Shown here one piece after another: positions 14,634 through 17,565 of a DNA stretch of 17,565 bases. How positions within the stretch are numbered: the stretch's first letter is position 1; every line of letters begins with the position of its first letter. Where the stretch lies: the NCBI GenBank assembly GCA_900557695.1, contig USTP01000012.1:1-17565 (forward strand). The letters run 5' to 3'. The position numbers and the translations under genes were made by a program. The notes beneath the pieces are model-generated. The model was given only the letters and a program-made list of their open reading frames with translations. It ran no database searches and was not told where the DNA came from. This stretch comes from an uncultured Thermoanaerobacterales bacterium (GTDB lineage: Bacteria; Bacillota; Clostridia; Christensenellales; UBA1242).

Positions 14634-15857
14634 ATGAAGGTTTGTGTTATTGGTGGTGGCGCGTCTGGAATGATGGCGAGTATGCTTATTGCTGAAAAAC
14701 AGCACCATGTTGTTTTGCTTGAAAAAAATGAAAAATTGGGCAAAAAGCTATATATAACAGGCAAAGGTAGATGCAATTTAACAAACGCAGTAACGGGTAA
14801 TGAATTTTTAGCAAATGTTGTAAACAATTCAAAGTTTGTTATGAGCAGTGAAGTTAGGTTTAATTCTAGCGACACCATGAGGCGTTTTGAAGATCTTGGC
14901 GTTAAGCTTAAAATAGAAAGGGGCAACAGAGTATTCCCAGAGTCAGATAAGGCTAGCGACATTACAAGGGCTCTTGAAAGAAGGTTAAAGATTTTAGGGG
15001 TAGACATCTGTTTAAATACAGAAGTTCAAGAGGTTATTATAGAAAATGGCGAAGCGCGTGGCGTAAAGTTAAAAAGTGGAGATATTATATTGTGTGATGC
15101 AGTTGTTGTTGCAACAGGTGGCAAAAGCTATCCATTAACAGGTAGCACTGGGGATGGATATAAGTTTGCACGGGAAACAGGTCATAGAATTGTTGACCCT
15201 GTTCCAGCACTATCAGCAATAATTTTAAAAGATAAAAGCTTGAAAAATTTAAGTGGCTTATCGCTTAAAAATGTGAAGATAAAAGCATATAATAAAAAAG
15301 TGCTTATCTATGAGTCTAGCATAGGTGAAATGCTTTTTACAGGCAACGGGGTTTCGGGACCTATAGTTTTATCTATGTCTAGCTATATAAACAGATTTTT
15401 GCCTCAAAATCTCAAAATTTATATAGATTTTAAGCCTGCATTATCAGATTTTGCACTTTTTCAAAGAATAAATAGAGAAATTACTGCTTTAAAGTCTAAA
15501 CAATTTTCAAGTTTGTTAAAGCTTTTATTGCCATCATCGTTATGTGATGAATTTTCAAAAAGGTTAGGCATAAATAAAACCAAAAAGGTTAATCAGTTAA
15601 CTAGCGAAGAGCGTGAAAAGTTGTGCTTTATGCTTAAAAATTTTGAATTAAATTTTGATAGACTAGATGATATTGATAGGGCTATAATAACAAGTGGAGG
15701 AGTTAATGTGGTAGACATAAAACCAAAGTCGATGGAAAGTAAACTTGTTAAAAGATTGTACTTTATTGGCGAGGTTTTAGATATAGACGCGTTAACGGGA
15801 GGGTTTAACCTTCAACTCGCTTTTTCAACGGCGGCTTCATGTGCTAGTGATTTTTAA
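14634..15857 (+). CDS. BaiN/HI0933-family FAD-dependent oxidoreductase
   Basis: This flavoprotein belongs to the HI0933/YhiN/BaiN family, whose cellular role is still unclear; the bile-acid link comes from one Clostridium member. It has 407 residues. The N-terminal FAD-binding motif is VIGGGASGMMASM (about 5-17), then the family block LEKNEKLGKKLYITGKGRCNLTN. The middle has VVVATGGKSYPLTGSTGDGYKFA, and the C-terminus closes the FAD site with YFIGEVLDIDALTGGFNLQLAFSTA. AAAGG precedes the ATG, 10 bp after the pseudouridine synthase. The pairing of this gene with rluB upstream and plsC downstream is common in Clostridia. Confidence 0.93.
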   Translation: MKVCVIGGGASGMMASMLIAEKQHHVVLLEKNEKLGKKLYITGKGRCNLTNAVTGNEFLANVVNNSKFVMSSEVRFNSSDTMRRFEDLGVKLKIERGNRVFPESDKASDITRALERRLKILGVDICLNTEVQEVIIENGEARGVKLKSGDIILCDAVVVATGGKSYPLTGSTGDGYKFARETGHRIVDPVPALSAIILKDKSLKNLSGLSLKNVKIKAYNKKVLIYESSIGEMLFTGNGVSGPIVLSMSSYINRFLPQNLKIYIDFKPALSDFALFQRINREITALKSKQFSSLLKLLLPSSLCDEFSKRLGINKTKKVNQLTSEEREKLCFMLKNFELNFDRLDDIDRAIITSGGVNVVDIKPKSMESKLVKRLYFIGEVLDIDALTGGFNLQLAFSTAASCASDF

Positions 15858-15868
15858 AGGAGAAAAGT

Positions 15869-16525
15869 ATGCTATTTGCACTTTGTTATTTCTTTTTGTG
15901 GCTTCCTATTCATTTGTTTTATCCTGTGAAAGTTATAGGTAAAAAAAACTTGCCTAAAAAGCAGGGGTATGTTTTAACATGTAACCACTATAGTAACCTT
16001 GACCCAATTCTACTTGACATTTATCTAAAAAAGAAAATAAGATTTTTAGCCAAACAAGAACTATTTAAAAATAAGTTCTTTGGATATATTCTAAAAAGGC
16101 TGGGGGCTTTTCCAGTTAACAGAGCAAAACCAGAGATATCTTCATTTAAGTTTGCTTTAAAAACGTTAAAAGATAAAAAAGTTTTAGGAATTTTTCCCGA
16201 GGGTACCAGAAATAAAAGTGAAAACAGCGATGAACTTTTAGAACTAAAAAATGGCGCGATAGTTTTTGCGTCTAAAGCAGATTCTGCTATAGTTCCAATG
16301 GTGCTTTATAAGAGGTCGAAAATTTTTAGAAGAAATTATTTACTTATAGGAGAGCCTTTACATCTTGTGGCGGAGGACACTAAACGATTATCTCATGAAG
16401 AGCAAGAAAATAATACTAAGCGTTTGGCAGACGCAATAAATCAACTAAGGCTTGATATGGATAGAAAATTAGAAGATAAGAAATCCAAACGCAAGGGGGG
16501 AAAACATGGTGGAAAAGAAAAATGA
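15869..16525 (+). CDS. plsC: 1-acyl-sn-glycerol-3-phosphate acyltransferase
   Basis: PlsC transfers an acyl chain to lysophosphatidic acid to make phosphatidic acid, the second step of phospholipid synthesis, at the membrane. It has 218 residues. The N-terminus has a hydrophobic segment (about 1-20). Motif I is NHYSNLD (His40 and Asp45, the HX4D pair), motif II is GAFPVNR (79-85), motif III is FPEGTR (109-114) and motif IV is around AIVPMVLY. All are intact. The C-terminus is Lys-rich (KKSKRKGGKHGGK). AAAGGAG lies upstream, and the 3' end overlaps the next gene by 20 nt. Confidence 0.94.
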   Translation: MLFALCYFFLWLPIHLFYPVKVIGKKNLPKKQGYVLTCNHYSNLDPILLDIYLKKKIRFLAKQELFKNKFFGYILKRLGAFPVNRAKPEISSFKFALKTLKDKKVLGIFPEGTRNKSENSDELLELKNGAIVFASKADSAIVPMVLYKRSKIFRRNYLLIGEPLHLVAEDTKRLSHEEQENNTKRLADAINQLRLDMDRKLEDKKSKRKGGKHGGKEK

Positions 16526-17189
16526 CAACGAGGAAATTAAAGAAGAAAAGCAAGAGAAACTAAATCATATTGAAGACAATACTGTTGCTAAAACAAAGGT
16601 TAGCAGTGAAGAGAGGCTTGAAAATGATGTTGTTCGAGCCTTTGACGAGATTTTAGAGGATAACGAAAAAATTATAAAGGCGCTTAAACCAAACAAAGCA
16701 AAAATCTTTTGGTCTAATATTATTAAGCTTGCTTTGCCATTTTTGTTTTTGCTTGTTTTTAGTTTGTTGGTTGTGGCAATTCCTGAAGATGGGGCAACTG
16801 TTCAACCGATAGACTTTCTTTATGTAAGTATTGCGGTTGTTGGACTGTTTATAGTGTTTTTGGCGTTTAATTTGTGGTTTACGGCGCTTTATTATAAAAA
16901 CACAATTTTTGCCTACACAAATAAGAGGCTAATAATTAGAACAGGAATCTTTGGAGTAGATTATAAAAGTTTAGATATTAAAAACATTGGAGCAAGTGAT
17001 GTTTATGTAAGTTTGCTTGATAAACTTTTACGAAAGGGAACTGGATCGCTAAGGTTTGGGAGCAACTCGAGCCCTATTTATAATAATGCTGGAGCGGGGG
17101 CATATACCTTTGCAAATATATCTGAGCCATATGTGCTTTATAAAGAGATTAAAAGCCATATAGAAAAAGTTCAAAAGGAAAAACAGTAG
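16506..17189 (+). CDS. Bacterial PH-domain membrane protein
   Basis: This 227-residue protein has an acidic, Lys/Glu-rich cytoplasmic N-terminus (about 1-60), two membrane segments (about 71-92 and 103-127) and a C-terminal bPH2-type domain (YdbS/YdbT-like). The latter is shown by FAYTNKRLIIRTGIFGVDYKSLDIKNI (about 135-161) and the following strands to the SLRFGS motif. No enzymatic motif is present; such proteins are thought to be membrane-associated scaffolds. It starts inside plsC with GGGGGG just upstream, so it is likely co-translated. The operon appears to end here, since a perfect 12-bp inverted repeat follows. Confidence 0.85.
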   Translation: MVEKKNDNEEIKEEKQEKLNHIEDNTVAKTKVSSEERLENDVVRAFDEILEDNEKIIKALKPNKAKIFWSNIIKLALPFLFLLVFSLLVVAIPEDGATVQPIDFLYVSIAVVGLFIVFLAFNLWFTALYYKNTIFAYTNKRLIIRTGIFGVDYKSLDIKNIGASDVYVSLLDKLLRKGTGSLRFGSNSSPIYNNAGAGAYTFANISEPYVLYKEIKSHIEKVQKEKQ

Positions 17190-17199
17190 AATTTCATTT

Positions 17200-17233
17200 G
17201 TTAAACACTTAGACGTTTGTTTAAGTGTTTAAC
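17200..17233. terminator. Hairpin downstream of the PH-domain gene
   Basis: GTTAAACACTTA (17200-17211) pairs perfectly over 12 bp with TAAGTGTTTAAC (17222-17233) around a 10-nt loop. Only a weak T tract follows (TTGTTGG), so termination is likely but not certain. Confidence 0.6.
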
Positions 17234-17259
17234 TTGTTGGTTAAACTGTGTAATTTGAA

Positions 17260-17288
17260 TTGATTTTTTAATATTTTTGTTGTATAAT
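17260..17288 (+). promoter_or_regulatory. Strong sigma-A promoter upstream of the terminal element
   Basis: TTGATT (17260-17265), 17 bp, then TATAAT (17283-17288). The transcript would begin near 17295, run past the mini-ORF at 17335 and into the structured segment. No long ORF lies downstream within the window. Confidence 0.65.
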
Positions 17289-17334
17289 CATTTTGTTTGC
17301 TGCGGTTTTAGAGAGGCTATATTTATAAACACAA

Positions 17335-17361
17335 ATGATTAAAGTTGGTGTAGTCAAATAA
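17335..17361 (+). other. Mini-ORF MIKVGVVK, possible interrupted gene start
   Basis: The ATG at 17335 opens MIKVGVVK and then stops. The first seven residues look like the first beta strand of many Rossmann or ATP-grasp enzymes (N-termini of the MIKVGVVG/F type). The last codon and the stop fall inside the repeated CAAATAAATAAT that begins at 17355. It may be a real gene whose coding sequence was cut at codon 7 by the inserted element, or a chance match; the nearest AGAGAGG is about 18 nt upstream, too far for a normal Shine-Dalgarno sequence. Confidence 0.3.
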
Positions 17362-17409
17362 ATAATGTGCGGGCGTTGCTTAATGGCGCGACGCGTAAAG
17401 CTAACTTGC
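17355..17409 (+). repeat. First copy of a 55-bp exact direct repeat
   Basis: Identical over 55 bp to 17511-17565, giving a period of 156 bp. The base before each copy differs (t and a). Just upstream a weaker similarity continues (TGTA at matching positions in both). Confidence 0.95.
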
Positions 17410-17522
17410 CGGTGGCAAGTTAGTAGCCAAAGCGAGGTTATGGCTAAGCCATAACCCGGAAGATGCTATGCAGCTACCAAACGGATAGTATTGTCAGGCG
17501 AAGATGTAAACAAATAAATAAT
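17367..17522 (+). ncRNA. Structured RNA segment, possible group II intron 5' end
   Basis: This stretch is visibly richer in G+C than the surrounding AT-rich DNA and has three successive hairpins: GCGTTGC with GCGACGC (17373-17379/17388-17394, one G-U pair), CTAACTTGCC with GGCAAGTTAG (17401-17410/17414-17423), and GGTTATGGC with GCCATAACC (17436-17444/17448-17456). It starts GTGCG, the consensus 5' end of bacterial group II introns (GUGYG), and the closely spaced hairpins would fit the start of domain I. No catalytic domain V, intron ORF or 3' end is in the window. After 156 nt the sequence restarts. Other options are a tandemly repeated structured RNA gene or another multicopy element. Confidence 0.45.
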
Positions 17523-17565
17523 GTGCGGGCGTTGCTTAATGGCGCGACGCGTAAAGCTAACTTGC
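17511..17565 (+). repeat. Second copy of the 55-bp direct repeat, at contig end
   Basis: It runs to the last base of the window. A 55-base match that ends exactly at the contig end is the footprint of an unresolved repeat node in a k=55 assembly, so the true repeat may be longer and the number of units is unknown. Confidence 0.95.

Noticed and set aside
17355..17565. CRISPR array
   Set aside because: Only two copies, a 156-bp period and a highly structured 101-bp gap do not fit CRISPR repeat and spacer sizes; no cas genes are nearby.

Overview
The window looks like one contig from an uncultured, AT-rich, low-GC Gram-positive endospore-former lineage (class Clostridia), assembled from Nextera-prepared short reads. 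Three things support this: strong Shine-Dalgarno sequences (AAGGAG/GGAG types) before most genes, a set of sporulation genes (spoIVB, a Spo0A-like gene, a SpoIIM-like gene, ytfJ, two PBP5-type carboxypeptidases), and the classic Firmicutes order asp23-nusB-xseA-xseB-recN-spoIVB-spo0A. Bases 1-45 are not genomic: they are the Nextera i7-side adapter, including a readable index and the transposon mosaic end.

Layout. 46-4977 is one tightly packed run: a 5'-truncated Asp23-family gene, an unrecognised membrane protein with three internal ~19-residue repeats, nusB, xseA, xseB and recN, closed by a perfect hairpin terminator at 5001-5034. Relative to Bacillus, folD and the ispA/dxs/tlyA/argR block are absent. 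5014-9018 is the sporulation and wall section: spoIVB, a Spo0A-like regulator with a degenerate receiver, a SpoIIM-like protein that appears leaderless, and a D,D-carboxypeptidase followed by a terminator. 9064-11739 is a second unit with a consensus sigma-A promoter: an M50 site-2 protease and the condensin partners scpA and scpB, both with unusual acidic or disordered extensions, ending in a long compound hairpin. 11781-17189 holds a DUF2953 protein, ytfJ, a second carboxypeptidase, an RluB/RsuA-type pseudouridine synthase, a BaiN/HI0933 flavoprotein, plsC and a bacterial PH-domain membrane protein, all on the + strand and closely spaced.

17190-17565 has no long gene. It holds a hairpin, a good promoter, a tiny ORF (MIKVGVVK) and a GC-richer, strongly structured segment. 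That segment starts GTGCG and restarts 156 bp later as an exact 55-bp repeat running to the contig end. I read it as probably the 5' end of a group II intron, or as the first unit of a tandem array of a structured RNA. The 55-bp length is what a k=55 de Bruijn assembler would leave at an unresolved repeat.

Together the genes cover transcription antitermination, DNA repair, chromosome condensation, spore development control, wall trimming and phospholipid synthesis: a mostly vegetative core cluster interleaved with sporulation functions. The least ordinary items are the triple-repeat membrane protein, the Spo0A-like protein lacking the phosphoacceptor Asp, the paired ScpA/ScpB extensions, spoIVB's only good start lying in a terminator loop, and the structured repeat at the 3' end.
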